Of a stretch of DNA of 64,000 nucleotides, positions 8,306-16,510 are shown one piece after another. Position 1 is the stretch's first letter. Each line of letters starts with the position of its first letter. The notes under the pieces were generated by a model that saw only the letters and a program-made list of their open reading frames with translations, was not told where the DNA came from and searched no databases. The translations under genes were made by a program, and so were the position numbers. The DNA is from JBCBSZ01 sp039185015 (GTDB lineage: Bacteria; Actinomycetota; Acidimicrobiia; Acidimicrobiales; Poriferisodalaceae), in the NCBI GenBank assembly GCA_039185015.1, contig JBCDAU010000006.1, forward strand, positions 1 to 64,000. Reading direction: 5' to 3'.

Positions 8306-8589
8306 CAGCGACGACCCCTCCCGCCCTTCTCCTGTCCCGCATGGAACTTGAAGGTGCGCGTGGGAGCGAACTCGCCGAGCTTGTGCCCGACCATCGACTC
8401 GGTGATGTAGACGGGCACGTGCTTGCGGCCGTCGTGCACGGCGATGGTGTGCCCCACCATCTCCGGGATGATCGTCGAGCGGCGCGACCACGTCTTGACG
8501 ACGCGCTTCTCGCCGGAGTCGTTCAGTGCGTCCACCTTCTTGAGCAGGTGGTCGTCGACGAACGCCCCCTTCTTCAGGCTGCGGGGCAT
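8305..8589 (-). CDS. rpsS: 30S ribosomal protein S19
   Basis: Small-subunit head protein contacting tRNAs and S13, 94 residues. MPRSLKKGAFVDDHLLKKVD and the motif TIIPEMVGHTIAVHDGRKHV are diagnostic. A GGAGGTG ribosome site precedes the ATG; the stop overlaps the rplV start by one base. A longer in-frame extension into rplB has no family support. Confidence 0.98.
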   Translation of the reverse strand: MPRSLKKGAFVDDHLLKKVDALNDSGEKRVVKTWSRRSTIIPEMVGHTIAVHDGRKHVPVYITESMVGHKLGEFAPTRTFKFHAGQEKGGRGRR

Positions 8590-8593
8590 GCCA

Positions 8594-9430
8594 TCACCTC
8601 CGGGCGCCGCGGGTCCGGCGGCGCCGCACGATCTGGTCGTTCGACTTCTTGTTCTTCTTGCGGGTCCGGCCCTCGGGCTTGCCCCAGGGGGAGACCGGGT
8701 GGCGGCCGCCGGACGACTTGCCCTCGCCACCACCGAGCGGGTGGTCGACGGGGTTCATGGCGACACCACGGGTCTGCGGGCGGACGCCCTTCCAGCGGTT
8801 GCGGCCGGCCTTGCCGATCTTGACCAGGTCGGCCTCGGCGTTGCCGACCGAGCCGACGGTGGCCCGGCAGTCCATGAGCACCCGGCGCATCTCCGTCGAG
8901 GGGAGGCGAAGGGTGGCGTAGGCGCCGTCCTTGGCGACGAGCTGGATGGCGGTGCCGGCGGAGCGGCCCATCTGGCCACCCTTGCCGGGCCGCAGCTCGA
9001 CGTTGTGGACGACGGTGCCGACCGGGATGTAGCGGAGCGGCAGCGCGCAGCCCGGGGCGATCTCGGCGTCCTGGCCGGACGAGATGACCGAGCCGACCTC
9101 GAGGCCGGCCGGAGCGATGATGTAGCGCTTCTCGCCGTCGTGGTAGTGGAGCAGCGCGATCCGGCAGTTGCGGTTCGGGTCGTACTCGATGTGGGCCACG
9201 GTGGCGGGAACGCCGTCCTTGGTCCGCTTGAAGTCGATGATGCGGTAGCGCTGCTTGTGGCCGCCACCGCGGTGGCGGGCGGTCTTGCGGCCCTTGTTGT
9301 TGCGGCCGCCGGTGCCGGACTTCTTGGCGATCAGCGAGCGCTCCGGCTCGGACCGGGTGATCTCGGAGAAGTCCGAGACCGTCTGGAAGCGCCGGCCGGC
9401 GCTGGTGGGCTTGCGGTTGCGGATTCCCAT
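8594..9430 (-). CDS. rplB: 50S ribosomal protein L2
   Basis: Key large-subunit protein at the peptidyl-transferase/bridge B7b region, 278 residues, the usual bacterial length. GIRNRKPTSAGRRFQTVSDF at the N-terminus, the RNA-binding core and the conserved MNPVDHPLGGGEGKSSGGRH loop carrying the invariant histidine near the active centre are all present. It lies 2 bp downstream of rplW. Confidence 0.98.
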   Translation of the reverse strand: MGIRNRKPTSAGRRFQTVSDFSEITRSEPERSLIAKKSGTGGRNNKGRKTARHRGGGHKQRYRIIDFKRTKDGVPATVAHIEYDPNRNCRIALLHYHDGEKRYIIAPAGLEVGSVISSGQDAEIAPGCALPLRYIPVGTVVHNVELRPGKGGQMGRSAGTAIQLVAKDGAYATLRLPSTEMRRVLMDCRATVGSVGNAEADLVKIGKAGRNRWKGVRPQTRGVAMNPVDHPLGGGEGKSSGGRHPVSPWGKPEGRTRKKNKKSNDQIVRRRRTRGARR

Positions 9431-9432
9431 GA

Positions 9433-9741
9433 TCAGGCCTCGAAGATGTCGATCTTGTCGGCGTCGTCGGCGTGCACCGTGACCATCGCCCGCTTGATGT
9501 CGGGCCGCTTCGAGGTGGTGAAGCGTCGTCGGTTGCGCACCTGCTTGCCGCGTCGGTTGAGGGTGTTCACCTTGAGGACCCGCACGTCGAAGATCTGCTC
9601 GATCGCGTTCCGGATCTCGGGCTTGGAGGCGCTGGGCGCCACCTTGAAGGTGAAGACGTTGCGCTCGATCGCGTCGTAGCTCTTCTCGCTGACGACGGGC
9701 TCGATGATGATGTCGCGAGGGTCCTTGCCGGTCCGGCTCAT
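9433..9741 (-). CDS. rplW: 50S ribosomal protein L23
   Basis: Exit-tunnel rim protein that docks trigger factor and SRP, 102 residues. Signatures: IIIEPVVSEKSYDAIERNVF and KVNTLNRRGKQVRNRRRF. The ATG overlaps, in ATGA, the stop of an 18-codon mini-ORF lying between rplD and rplW, so its translation may depend on that ORF; a GAAGGAA ribosome site is also present. Confidence 0.96.
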   Translation of the reverse strand: MSRTGKDPRDIIIEPVVSEKSYDAIERNVFTFKVAPSASKPEIRNAIEQIFDVRVLKVNTLNRRGKQVRNRRRFTTSKRPDIKRAMVTVHADDADKIDIFEA

Positions 9742-9794
9742 CGCTGTTCCTTCGCCTTCTGGCCGGCCCGAGGGGCCGTCTCCGTGCGGCTCAT
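9738..9794 (-). CDS. 18-codon mini-ORF bridging rplD and rplW
   Basis: A short open frame begins with an ATG overlapping the rplD stop (ATGA) and ends with a TGA overlapping the rplW ATG (ATGA). The product would start MSRTETAPRAG and end KEQR. Its first codons resemble the start of L23 (MSRTGKDPR), so it may be a partial duplication of the rplW start. The double overlap suggests a role in keeping ribosomes coupled from L4 to L23. I cannot tell whether the peptide itself matters. Confidence 0.45.
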   Translation of the reverse strand: MSRTETAPRAGQKAKEQR

Positions 9795-10600
9795 GCCTCG
9801 TTCTCCTCGGTGGCCTCGGCCTCATCGGCGGCGGCCTCGACCTCGGGGGCCTCGTCGGCCGCCTCGGGTTCCGGAGCGGAGTCGGCCTCGGGGGTCTCCT
9901 CGACCTCGGCCTCCGGCTCGGGGGCGGGCTCGGGTTCCGGAGCCGGCTCGGGAGCCGGTGCCGGAGCGGGCGCCTCGGCGGGGGCGGCCTCGGTCACGGT
10001 CGGCACGGTGGCCGTCGTGAACACGAGCCAGTCGCTGCAGAGGACGTCGTAGGTGTTGAGCTCGCCGACGTCGACGAGGCGCACCTCGGGGAGGTTGCGG
10101 AAGCTCAGCACGGCGTTGTCGTCCTCTGGGCCGATCACCACGACGATGCGGCCGTCGAGGCCCAGGTCGGCGATCGCCTGCTTGGCGGCCTTGGTGCTGG
10201 GGGTGTCGAAGGACCACTCGTCGACCACCACGATCCGCTCGGAGGCGGCCCGGTCGGACAGCGCCGAGCGCAGGGCCAGGCGGGTGACCTTCTTGTTGAC
10301 CTTCTTGCGGTAGCTGCGGGGCTTGGGGCCCAGCGCCACACCACCGCCGGTGAACTGCGGCGCCCGGATCGAGCCCTGGCGAGCCCGGCCGGTGCCCTTC
10401 TGCTTGTAGGGCTTGGCGCCGCCACCGCGGACCTCGGCCCGGGTCTTGGTGCTCTGGGTCCCGGCCCGGCCGGCGGCCAGCTGGGCCACGACGACCTGGT
10501 GCATCACCGGGACGTTCGGCTCGATGCCGAAGAGCTCGTCGGCGAGGTCGACCGAACCGGCCGCCTTCCCGCCCTGGGTACGTACGTCGATGCTCGGCAC
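9791..10600 (-). CDS. rplD: 50S ribosomal protein L4 with Ala/Pro/Glu-rich tail
   Basis: Exit-tunnel protein and, in many bacteria, autogenous regulator of the S10 operon. The core (~205 residues) is canonical: QSTKTRAEVRGGGAKPYKQK and GTGRARQGSIRAPQFTGGG form the tunnel loop. The protein is 269 residues because ~60 C-terminal residues consist almost only of A, P and E (APAPEPAPEPEPAPEPEAE type), ending EATEENEA. The GTG start gives PSIDVRTQGGKAAG; it lies 5 bp after rplC. Wild-type L4 is ~200-220 residues. Confidence 0.95.
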   Translation of the reverse strand: MPSIDVRTQGGKAAGSVDLADELFGIEPNVPVMHQVVVAQLAAGRAGTQSTKTRAEVRGGGAKPYKQKGTGRARQGSIRAPQFTGGGVALGPKPRSYRKKVNKKVTRLALRSALSDRAASERIVVVDEWSFDTPSTKAAKQAIADLGLDGRIVVVIGPEDDNAVLSFRNLPEVRLVDVGELNTYDVLCSDWLVFTTATVPTVTEAAPAEAPAPAPAPEPAPEPEPAPEPEAEVEETPEADSAPEPEAADEAPEVEAAADEAEATEENEA

Positions 10601-10605
10601 GGCGC

Positions 10606-11241
10606 CTATCCCTTCACCGCGTCGCGGACGATGACGACGCCGCCCTTGGGACCGGGCACCGAACCCCGGACCAGGAGCAGCTCGGCCTCGGGATCGCTCT
10701 GGACGACCTCGAGGTTCAGCGTCGTGACCTTCTGGGCGCCCATGCGACCGGCCATCCGGGTGCCCTTGAAGACACGGGCCGGGGTGGCGCACGCGCCGAT
10801 GGCTCCGGGAGCACGGTGGATGCGGTGCGCACCGTGGCTCGCCTTCTGGCCGGCGAAGTTGTGGCGCTTCATCACACCAGCGAAGCCCTTGCCCTTCGAC
10901 ACGCCGGTCACGTCGACCAGCTCGCCGGGCTCGAAGGTCTCGACGCTGACGGTCTGGCCGACCTCGAGGCCGCTCACGTCGTCGAGGCGGAGCTCGACGA
11001 GCTTGCGGCCGGGAGCCACGCCGGCCTTGGCGTAATGACCGGCGACGGGCTGGGTGACGGTGGTCTCCCGGCGCTCGCCGAAGGTGACCTGGACCGCGCT
11101 GTACCCGTCGTTGTCCGGCGTCTTGACCTGCACGACGCGCAGCGGCCGGACGCGCAGGACCGTCACGGGGACGACCCGGTTCTCGTCGTCCCACAGCTGG
11201 GTCATGCCGACCTTTTCGCCGACGATGGCTTTCGTCGCCAC
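10606..11241 (-). CDS. rplC: 50S ribosomal protein L3
   Basis: Assembly-initiating large-subunit protein reaching the peptidyl-transferase centre, 211 residues. AIVGEKVGMTQLWDDENRVV and the conserved FKGTRMAGRMGAQKVT loop identify it. GTG start. It is the first gene of its operon here: rpsJ, its normal upstream neighbour, lies 9 kb away, and a good promoter plus a ~190-nt leader with an inverted repeat lie between rplC and the divergent peroxiredoxin gene. Confidence 0.97.
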   Translation of the reverse strand: MATKAIVGEKVGMTQLWDDENRVVPVTVLRVRPLRVVQVKTPDNDGYSAVQVTFGERRETTVTQPVAGHYAKAGVAPGRKLVELRLDDVSGLEVGQTVSVETFEPGELVDVTGVSKGKGFAGVMKRHNFAGQKASHGAHRIHRAPGAIGACATPARVFKGTRMAGRMGAQKVTTLNLEVVQSDPEAELLLVRGSVPGPKGGVVIVRDAVKG

Positions 11242-11296
11242 GGGGAACTCTTTCGTCTCGGAGGAGGTGGGCGGCCGGTTGATGGCCGCTCACGCG

Positions 11297-11331
11297 AACG
11301 CTCCGCCTGCGGGAAGTCGCACGGCGGAGCG
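11297..11331 (-). promoter_or_regulatory. inverted repeat in the rplC leader
   Basis: acgctccgcc and ggcggagcgt are perfect 10-bp inverted arms separated by 15 nt, inside the predicted ~190-nt 5' leader of rplC and ~55 nt before the start codon. This is a plausible leader hairpin; L4 is known to autoregulate S10-type leaders in some bacteria, but no homology to that site was established. Confidence 0.5.
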
Positions 11332-11438
11332 TCGTCTCGGTTGTGCCGACTGGTTCCGTCCGCCGTGCTGAGCAGGGCGTCTGGCCTGGCCGGACGTCGG
11401 TTGAATGGGGGGCTACCCGCGAACGGGCAACCCAGTTG

Positions 11439-11467
11439 ACGCTATCGGGTAGCAGACCTGCTCACAA
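11439..11467 (-). promoter_or_regulatory. predicted promoter of the rplC operon
   Basis: Reading the minus strand: TTGTGA (11462-11467), a 17-nt spacer, then TAGCGT (11439-11444). This is the standard spacing for the housekeeping sigma factor and the -10 resembles the TAG-type boxes before rpoB and rpsL in this window. Predicted start of transcription near 11432. Confidence 0.6.
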
Positions 11468-11503
11468 GTCGTGGACCCGTAGGTGGTGAGCTCGTCGTGC
11501 CGG

Positions 11504-11509
11504 TAGATT
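11504..11509 (+). promoter_or_regulatory. possible -10 box of the peroxiredoxin gene
   Basis: TAGATT lies 30 bp before the peroxiredoxin ATG; the -35 region is poor, so this is a weak call. It diverges from the rplC promoter within about 40 bp. Confidence 0.35.
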
Positions 11510-11539
11510 TCGACCGACGTTCGACAAGGGGACTTCTTC

Positions 11540-12019
11540 ATGACGATACAGCCCGGCGATTCGCTTCCCTCCGGCCAGCTCCAGGAGGGGAACCCCGGCG
11601 CGACGGTGGATCCGGCGGCCGAGTTCGGTTCGGGTACGACGATCATCTTCGGCGTCCCCGGGGCGTTCACCCCTGGCTGCTCGAACACCCATCTGCCCGG
11701 CTACGTCGCCGACGCCGAGAGCCTCGCCGCCAAGGGCGTCGACGCCATCGCCTGCGTCTCGGTCAACGACGCGTTCGTGATGGGCGCCTGGGGCGAGTCC
11801 CAGGGCGCCGAGGGCAAGGTCCGCATGCTCGCCGACCCGCAGGCCGAGTTCACGACGGCCATGGGCCTCGAGGTCGACGCCGGGGCCGTGCTCGGCGGCG
11901 TCCGCTCGAAGCGCTACGCCATGATCGTGAAGGACGGTGTGGTCAGCGACATCGAGGTCGAGCCGGACGGGTTCGGCCTCACCTGCAGCCTGTCGAGCTC
12001 GATCGCCGACAAGCTCTAG
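11540..12019 (+). CDS. Prx5-type peroxiredoxin
   Basis: Thiol peroxidase of the AhpC/TSA superfamily that reduces peroxides in the cytoplasm. At 159 residues it fits the Prx5/type-II group. The active-site motif is VPGAFTPGCS, with the peroxidatic cysteine at residue 47; a C-terminal LTCSLSSS segment supplies a second cysteine resembling the Prx5 resolving position. Divergent from rplC and followed by a tandem 40-bp repeat; it opens the accessory block that separates rplC from rpsJ. The electron donor cannot be inferred. Confidence 0.92.
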   Translation: MTIQPGDSLPSGQLQEGNPGATVDPAAEFGSGTTIIFGVPGAFTPGCSNTHLPGYVADAESLAAKGVDAIACVSVNDAFVMGAWGESQGAEGKVRMLADPQAEFTTAMGLEVDAGAVLGGVRSKRYAMIVKDGVVSDIEVEPDGFGLTCSLSSSIADKL

Positions 12020-12032
12020 GCGCCAAGGTCTC

Positions 12033-12112
12033 CCCGCACGGCGGGTCCTGTCACCGCAGCACCCCTGGTCCGCCCGCACGGCGGGTCCTGTCACCGCAGC
12101 ACCCCTGGTCCG
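12033..12112. repeat. perfect 40-bp tandem duplication plus inverted arm
   Basis: Two perfect 40-bp copies (12033-12072 and 12073-12112) lie 13 bp after the peroxiredoxin stop. The unit starts cccgcacggcgggtcctg. A reverse-complementary acccgccgtgc lies further on, near 12152, so either copy could pair with it as a terminator-like structure between the two convergent genes. Confidence 0.85.
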
Positions 12113-12204
12113 TCCTCGCTTCGCTGCGGGCGGTCCGGGGCCCCGCTGCGGCGCCACCCGCCGTGCTGCACCTCGATCGCAAGATGGATGGGCCCGCTCC
12201 GGGC

Positions 12205-13086
12205 TCAGTCCCTCGCGAACGTCGAGTCCGTGATGGTGAACAGGGTGTCGGTCAGGTCGTCGTTCGGGCCGCGGAAGCCCATGGTCAGGACGCCCGTGGT
12301 CGTCGAGCTGGCTCCCGGTAGCTCGCCCTGGAACAGGACGTGGCCGTTGCCGTCGACCGTCGGGGCGTCCACGTACATCGCTGTCGCCGCGCCGATCGCC
12401 GGTGCCTGGAGCGACGGCAGGTAGGTCCGCAAGTACGACAGGGTGCCGATCGAACCGCCGCTGGCCAAGAGGTAGGTCGTGTCGTCGCTCGGGGCGAGCA
12501 GGAACCCGTACCGGTTCTCCTCGGTGTCCCGGTAGCCGACGAGACGCACGTCGATGCTCTCGTCGTCGGTGACGACCTGTCCCTGATCCGAGCCGGCACA
12601 GCGGTCGCCCAGCTCGTGCGTGAGTGCCGCGTTGCCGCCCCGCTCGGGACTCCGGATGCCGATCAGCACCCCGTCGACCGAGTAGACGTCGATCTCCAGG
12701 AAGAGCGTGGCCTCGTCGACCCAGCAGCCGCTGACCTCGGCGGTGCGGAACCGGCCGTACAGATCGACGTGGCCCCAGAGGGTCGCGGTGTCGAGGTCGA
12801 CGTCGAACCCGGCGAGCGCCGATGGGTCGACCCCGCCGGCGTCGACACCCTCCGCGATGAGCTCGACGAGCTCCGGGGCGGGCACTCCGTCGTCGGCGTC
12901 GATCACCTCGGGCGCGCCGGTCACCTCAGGTGGCGGCTCGGTGCCGTCGACCACGACCGTCGCCGTCGGCGCCGACGTCGTCACCGTCGCAGGTTCGGCA
13001 TCGTCCGCAGATGACGTACCGCTGCACCCCAGGGTGACCAGGACGGCGAGGGCGAGCGGCGGGAGGAGGCGGATGCGGGTCGGCAT
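12205..13086 (-). CDS. putative secreted lipoprotein, function unknown
   Basis: 293 residues. A positively charged N-terminus, a hydrophobic stretch and a lipobox-like LVTLGC (cysteine at residue 21) predict a lipid-anchored exported protein, followed by a Thr/Ala/Asp-rich linker. The remainder contains no motif I recognise; it looks like a beta-rich, acidic globular domain with three cysteines. Convergent with the peroxiredoxin and divergent from the ABC exporter. No function assigned. Confidence 0.75.
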   Translation of the reverse strand: MPTRIRLLPPLALAVLVTLGCSGTSSADDAEPATVTTSAPTATVVVDGTEPPPEVTGAPEVIDADDGVPAPELVELIAEGVDAGGVDPSALAGFDVDLDTATLWGHVDLYGRFRTAEVSGCWVDEATLFLEIDVYSVDGVLIGIRSPERGGNAALTHELGDRCAGSDQGQVVTDDESIDVRLVGYRDTEENRYGFLLAPSDDTTYLLASGGSIGTLSYLRTYLPSLQAPAIGAATAMYVDAPTVDGNGHVLFQGELPGASSTTTGVLTMGFRGPNDDLTDTLFTITDSTFARD

Positions 13087-13255
13087 GGCGGAGACCTCGT
13101 GCGACGTGGGACGAGGGAGACGTCGGCCACGGGACCGACCACGTGAGGAGCGGACGAAACTCCATCAACGTCGGACGACCCTCCCTGCACGGTGGTGCGA
13201 CGCCCACCAACCCACTAGAACGGTGCGCCGAGGCGTTCGCGAGCCGAGGATGGAG

Positions 13256-13996
13256 ATGACGACCGAGGCGGTGCCGGCTGCGGCCCGGGCCATCGGGGCC
13301 ACCAAGGTCTACGGCTCGAACGAGACCGAGGTGCGAGCGCTCGACGCCGTCGACGTCGAGTTCGGTCGAGGCCGGTTCACCTCGATCATGGGCCCATCCG
13401 GCTCCGGCAAGTCGACGTTGATGCACTGCATGGCCGGCCTGGATGCGTTGACCAGCGGACAGGTGTACGTCGGCGACACCGACGTCTCGAGCCTCGACGA
13501 GATGGGCCGGACCCGGCTCCGGCGCGACCAGATGGGCTTCATCTTCCAGGCGTTCAACCTCGTGCCGACCCTCTCGGCTCGCGAGAACATCACGTTGCCG
13601 CAGCGGCTGGCCGATGCCGAGATCGACGAGGAGTGGCTCCAGACCGTGGTCTCGACCGTTGGGCTGGCCGACCGCCTCGGCCATCGTCCGAGCGAGCTCT
13701 CCGGCGGCCAGCAGCAGCGGGTCGCCGTGGCGAGGGCGCTCTCTGCCCGGCCGGAGCTGGTCTTCGCCGACGAGCCCACCGGGAACCTCGACTCGACGAC
13801 GGGCGCGGAGATCCTGGCGTTCATGCGGACCGCCGTCGACGAGTACGACCAGACCATCGTCATGGTCACCCACGACCCCTATGCGGCGGCGTACGGGGAT
13901 CGCGTCGTCTTCCTCGCCGACGGACGGATCGTCGATGAGATGCTCGAACCGGACGGCGAGCGCGTCCTCGATCGGATGAAGCAGTTCCGGGGCTGA
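13256..13996 (+). CDS. ABC transporter ATP-binding protein (LolD/MacB-type)
   Basis: Nucleotide-binding subunit, 246 residues, paired with the FtsX-type permease that follows after 1 bp. Walker A GPSGSGKST at residues 46-54, signature LSGGQQQ at 148-154, Walker B LVFADEP at 168-174, D-loop GNLDS and switch VTHD. I chose the second of two nearby ATGs because a GAGG site is correctly spaced from it; 13250 is the alternative. The family typically drives extraction of lipoproteins, peptides or drugs, or envelope mechanotransmission rather than uptake. Confidence 0.93.
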   Translation: MTTEAVPAAARAIGATKVYGSNETEVRALDAVDVEFGRGRFTSIMGPSGSGKSTLMHCMAGLDALTSGQVYVGDTDVSSLDEMGRTRLRRDQMGFIFQAFNLVPTLSARENITLPQRLADAEIDEEWLQTVVSTVGLADRLGHRPSELSGGQQQRVAVARALSARPELVFADEPTGNLDSTTGAEILAFMRTAVDEYDQTIVMVTHDPYAAAYGDRVVFLADGRIVDEMLEPDGERVLDRMKQFRG

Positions 13997-13997
13997 G

Positions 13998-16493
13998 ATG
14001 CTGCTCCTGGCCTGGCGAAGCCTGCGCACCAACCCGACCCGATACCTGCTGACGGGGCTCGCGGTCGCCCTCGGCGTCGGCTTCTACGTCGCCACCACCG
14101 TCCTCACCGCGACCGTCGATCGGTCGATCTCGGGCTCCGTGGACGACTTCTTCAGCGGCACCGACGCTGCGGTCCGCTCCACCGACGTCATCGACACCGG
14201 CTTCATCGATCTCCGCTCTCCACTCGAGCCTGAACTGGTCGACGAAGTCGCTGCGGTCGACGGTGTCGACGCCGTGGCTCCCTCCTTGACCGGCTACGCC
14301 GCGCTGATCGGCTCCGACGGCAAGGTGGTGAACGACTCGTCCAACGTCATCGTGTGGACCGACAACGAGGTGCTGAACGGCTATCGCCTCGTCGAGGGGC
14401 GAGCCCCGACCACGGTCACCGAGGTCCTCGTCGACACCGATGCGCTCGACGACGGCGAGCTCGTCGTGGGCGACGAGGTCCGCATCCTCCCCGCCCAGTC
14501 CGCGGTCTTCACCGTTGTCGGGTCGATGGAGGTCCCCGGGGGCGGGGGCCTGCAGGGTCAGTCGGGATTGGCCTTGACCTTCGACGGCGTCACGACGCTG
14601 TTCGGGAACGACGACATCACCACCATCCTGGTGGCCGCCGACGAGGGCGTGTCGCCGTCCGAGCTGGTCACCCGGCTCGACGACAGCCTGTCAGGCCCCG
14701 TCGAGGCCGTCACCGGACAGACCCTCTCCGACGAGCTGAAGGAGATCATCAACCAGTTCGTCTCGATCATCTCCATCTTCCTGACCGCGTTCGCTGCGGT
14801 GGCGTTGTTCGTCGCCCTCTTCGTCATCTACAACACCTTCTCGATCACGGTGACGCAGCGACTCAAGGAGATGGCGCTGCTGCGCGCGATCGGAGCCAGC
14901 AGTCGCCAGGTGCTCCGCAACGTCCTCGTCGAGTCGATCGCGATCGGGATCATCGCCTCGCTCATCGGTCTGGCGGTCGGTGTGGCGCTGGGGGCCGTGC
15001 TCCTCCGGGTGTTCGAAGCGATCGGCTTCCCCCTCGGCGGCGACTCGCTCACCATCGTCCCGGCCAACCTCGCCGTGGGCTTCGTGATCGGTGTCGTGGT
15101 CACCATCGTGTCGGCCTACCTCCCGGCCCGACGCGGGGCGGCCGTCCCCCCGATCGAGGCGCTGCGGGACTCGACCATCGAGGTGGTCGGGGCCAGCCGC
15201 CTCCGGACCCGCGTGGGAGCGGGGCTGATCGTGGTCGGGGTCGTCCTCGCCGCTGGAGGGGCGACCAACCTGCGGCTGCCTTCGGCCATCGCCGGGATCG
15301 CCGCGCTCTTCGGTGGCATCGTCCTGGCGGCCCCGGCCATCGCTCCGAGCTTGGCCCGACTCCTCGGCCGACCGGTCGAACGAGCGCGAGGCATCGTCGG
15401 CGAGATCGCTTCCGAGAACGCAGCACGCAATCCGAAGCGGACCGCCACGACCGCGCTCGCGCTGATGATCGGCGTGACCCTGGTGACCGCAGCGACCGTC
15501 ATCGCCTCGTCGTTCCGCGAGTCGATCCGGGGCGACCTCGACCGCGCCCTCAGCGCCGACCTGGTGATCGAGGCCGGCAGCGGATTCCAGGGCGGCATCG
15601 AGCCCGACCTGACCGACCGCATCGCCGAGCTACCGGCCGTCGACGGCCTCACACCGGTTCGGACGGTGAACGGCCAGATCGACGGCGACATCGCCACGGT
15701 CAACGGTGTGTTCGCGGACACCGTCGGATCCCTGGTCGACATGAACGTCCTCCGGGGCGACCTCCAGGACCTGTCACAGCTCGGCGTCGCCCTCAGCGAG
15801 TCCGAGGCCGACGATCTCCGCGTCGATCTCGGCGATCCGCTCACCCTCCAGATGCCGGCTGCCACGGTCGAGTTGACCGTCGTCGCGATCTACGAGCGCG
15901 ACGACGTCGTCGGCAACGTGCTCGTCGACACGGCGACGACCGATGCCGGTACGACCCAGCCCCTCGATGCGCTCGTGCTCGTCGGAACCGACGATCCCGC
16001 CGCGGCGACCGCGGCCATCGAAGACCTGGTCGCCAGCGATCCGACCGCCGAGGTGAAGACCGCAAGGCAGTACGCCGACGATCAGGCCGGTCAGCTCAAC
16101 ACGCTGCTCAACCTCCTCTATGGGCTGCTCGCCCTGTCCGTGCTGATCGCCCTCATCGGCGTGACCAACACCATGAGCCTCAGCATCCATGAGCGGACCC
16201 GAGAGCTCGGTCTCATGCGAGCGGTCGGCATGACCGGCCCACAGCTCCGCTCGGCGATCCGATACGAGTCGTCACTCGTGGCCCTGGTCGGGTCGATCGG
16301 CGGCATCGTCCTCGGCGTCTTCTTCGGCTGGCTGACCTATCGAGCCACTCGCGACACCTTCCCGGTCTTCGACATCCCGTGGACCATCCTCGCCGTCATC
16401 GCCGTCGTCGGAGTGCTGGCCGGGGTCGTCGCCGGTTGGCGACCGGCGGCTCGAGCTTCCAGGCTCAACGTCCTCGAAGCCATCTCTCACTAG
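13998..16493 (+). CDS. FtsX-like ABC exporter permease
   Basis: 831-residue membrane protein with the duplicated MacB/FtsX layout: an N-terminal membrane segment (residues ~10-30), a large extracytoplasmic domain, three membrane segments around residues 250-380, then a second copy of the same plan ending in membrane segments around 695-825. The C-terminal motif NTMSLSIHERTRELGLMRAV is the classic FtsX family signature, as is the matching RLKEMALLRAIGASSRQVLR in the first half. Adjacent ATPase 1 bp upstream; convergent with a histidine kinase 17 bp downstream. The substrate is unknown. Confidence 0.92.
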   Translation: MLLLAWRSLRTNPTRYLLTGLAVALGVGFYVATTVLTATVDRSISGSVDDFFSGTDAAVRSTDVIDTGFIDLRSPLEPELVDEVAAVDGVDAVAPSLTGYAALIGSDGKVVNDSSNVIVWTDNEVLNGYRLVEGRAPTTVTEVLVDTDALDDGELVVGDEVRILPAQSAVFTVVGSMEVPGGGGLQGQSGLALTFDGVTTLFGNDDITTILVAADEGVSPSELVTRLDDSLSGPVEAVTGQTLSDELKEIINQFVSIISIFLTAFAAVALFVALFVIYNTFSITVTQRLKEMALLRAIGASSRQVLRNVLVESIAIGIIASLIGLAVGVALGAVLLRVFEAIGFPLGGDSLTIVPANLAVGFVIGVVVTIVSAYLPARRGAAVPPIEALRDSTIEVVGASRLRTRVGAGLIVVGVVLAAGGATNLRLPSAIAGIAALFGGIVLAAPAIAPSLARLLGRPVERARGIVGEIASENAARNPKRTATTALALMIGVTLVTAATVIASSFRESIRGDLDRALSADLVIEAGSGFQGGIEPDLTDRIAELPAVDGLTPVRTVNGQIDGDIATVNGVFADTVGSLVDMNVLRGDLQDLSQLGVALSESEADDLRVDLGDPLTLQMPAATVELTVVAIYERDDVVGNVLVDTATTDAGTTQPLDALVLVGTDDPAAATAAIEDLVASDPTAEVKTARQYADDQAGQLNTLLNLLYGLLALSVLIALIGVTNTMSLSIHERTRELGLMRAVGMTGPQLRSAIRYESSLVALVGSIGGIVLGVFFGWLTYRATRDTFPVFDIPWTILAVIAVVGVLAGVVAGWRPAARASRLNVLEAISH

Positions 16494-16510
16494 CGGGAGC
16501 GCTCAGCGTC

